A stretch of DNA of 64,000 nt. Origin: Aquiluna borgnonia (GTDB lineage: Bacteria; Actinomycetota; Actinomycetes; Actinomycetales; Microbacteriaceae). How positions within the stretch are numbered: position 1 is the stretch's first letter; each line of letters starts with the position of its first letter. The notes beneath the pieces are model-generated. The model worked only from the letters and a program-made list of their open reading frames with translations. It did no database searches and was not told the origin of the DNA. Of the stretch, positions 63,576 to 64,000 are shown in pieces. The stretch spans positions 620,001-684,000 of the forward strand of contig NZ_CP054056.1 in the NCBI RefSeq assembly GCF_013283855.1, written 5' to 3'. A program made the translations under genes and the position numbers.

Positions 63576-64000
63576 TGGCTTTTGTCGCGCTCGACGTTGG
63601 GGATGTCCGGATCGGGCTTGCCTTCAACCAAGGCGAACTAGTCCTTCCAAAAGAGGTCTTTCAAAATACTGAACCCGGGCTCGTCGCGCTCACGGAAGAC
63701 CTCACCAGGCTCAAACCCGAGGTTGTTTACGTGGGTCTTCCACTTAGTCTCTCCGGTGGGCACACTGCCTCGACATCAAAGGCGATAGAGTTTGCGCGCA
63801 AAATTCAAAACCTCGGCTTTACTGTTCGCCTTGTGGACGAGCGAATGACCACCAGGGGAGCGCAGGCAAAGCTGACGGCTGCAGGTAAATCAACAAGAGA
63901 TTCACGGTCCATCATCGATTCGGTTGCAGCTATGGCTATTCTCGAACTGGCTCTTGCCAATCCCCAGATAGGTTTAGCACTGGAGGATTTGGATGCTTGA
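63575..64000 (+). CDS. ruvX: Putative pre-16S rRNA nuclease RuvX (YqgF)
   Basis: RNase H-fold protein thought to process pre-16S rRNA. It is 141 aa and complete: the TGA is the last three bases of the window. Motifs are ALDVGDVRIGLAF, VYVGLPLSLSGG, LVDERMTTRGAQ and the C-terminal RSIIDSVAAMAILE. The ATG overlaps the alaS stop by one base. Confidence 0.95.
   Translation: MAFVALDVGDVRIGLAFNQGELVLPKEVFQNTEPGLVALTEDLTRLKPEVVYVGLPLSLSGGHTASTSKAIEFARKIQNLGFTVRLVDERMTTRGAQAKLTAAGKSTRDSRSIIDSVAAMAILELALANPQIGLALEDLDA
63993..64000 (+). CDS. First codons of the next gene (probably mltG), cut by the window edge
   Basis: GGAGG at 63982-63986 lies 6 bases before an ATG at 63993, which overlaps the end of ruvX. 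Only two and two-thirds codons are in the window. In related genomes the endolytic transglycosylase gene mltG follows ruvX, so that is the likely identity. It is inferred from gene order only. Confidence 0.4.

Noticed and set aside
1-64000. Mobile elements, CRISPR arrays, phage genes, rRNA
   Set aside because: None seen. All genes are ordinary chromosomal families, and I noticed no direct repeats, transposase or integrase motifs.

Overview
This window looks like chromosomal core sequence from a small-genome actinobacterium of the family Microbacteriaceae, probably a freshwater planktonic type such as the Rhodoluna/Aquiluna (Luna) group. The reasons are the gene orders glnA2-glnE-glnA1, lipB-lipA next to E2 and Lpd, PAC2-sigA-murT-gatD-DUF7455-parE-parC-sepH, dut-DUF3710-DUF3159, pdxS-pdxT-yebC-ruvCAB-yajC-secDF-relA, and rpsD-DUF948-alaS-ruvX. 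Actinobacteria-only families (DUF4191, DUF4193, DUF3093, DUF3710, DUF3159, DUF3000, SepH) agree with this. GC looks moderate (not computed). Genes are packed tightly, and no stretch over 300 bases lacks a gene. I see no insertion sequence, prophage, CRISPR array or rRNA. The species call is an inference from gene content.

Layout. 1-6.9 kb: partial NAD synthetase and the glutamine synthetase set (GlnA2, adenylyltransferase GlnE, GlnA1). 7-13.6 kb, minus strand: DUF4191, lipoate synthase LipA and octanoyltransferase LipB, the lipoylated E2 acyltransferase they modify, dihydrolipoamide dehydrogenase, and leucyl aminopeptidase. 13.6-24 kb: PAC2 protein, principal sigma factor, a divergent MurT/GatD-like pair, DUF7455, topoisomerase IV ParE and ParC tail to tail, a phosphodiesterase and SepH. 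24-31 kb: small DUF proteins, dUTPase, aconitase and DXP synthase. 31-38 kb: RNase D-like protein, DUF3000, RibD-like reductase, SufE, SseA, ZapE and NhaA. 37-40 kb: two tandem ammonium transporters, then tRNA-Gly, -Cys and -Val. 40-48 kb: secreted 5'-nucleotidase, malate:quinone oxidoreductase, VIT-family transporter, ThrS, HIT protein and PLP synthase. 48-64 kb: YebC, RuvCAB, YajC-SecDF, Rel, DUF349, cyclophilin, RarA, S4, two small membrane-associated proteins, AlaS, RuvX and the first bases of the next gene.

Most notable points. (1) The MurT/GatD-like pair has lost the residues needed for glutamine-dependent lipid II amidation: the GatD Cys and His positions are Gly and Phe, and MurT lacks a zinc ribbon. 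Microbacteriaceae build B-type peptidoglycan, cross-linked through the D-Glu alpha-carboxyl that MurT/GatD normally amidates, so the pair may have a new ligase role. (2) The second ammonium transporter has Glu in place of the first pore His, while its tandem partner keeps His. (3) The sigA reading frame extends upstream of any ATG/GTG/TTG, and its best start is an ATC codon. (4) The VIT-family transporter lacks the usual cytosolic metal-binding segment. (5) Many genes have a TANNNT box 6-7 bases before the start codon, which suggests leaderless mRNAs, including divergent pairs whose -10 boxes nearly or actually overlap.
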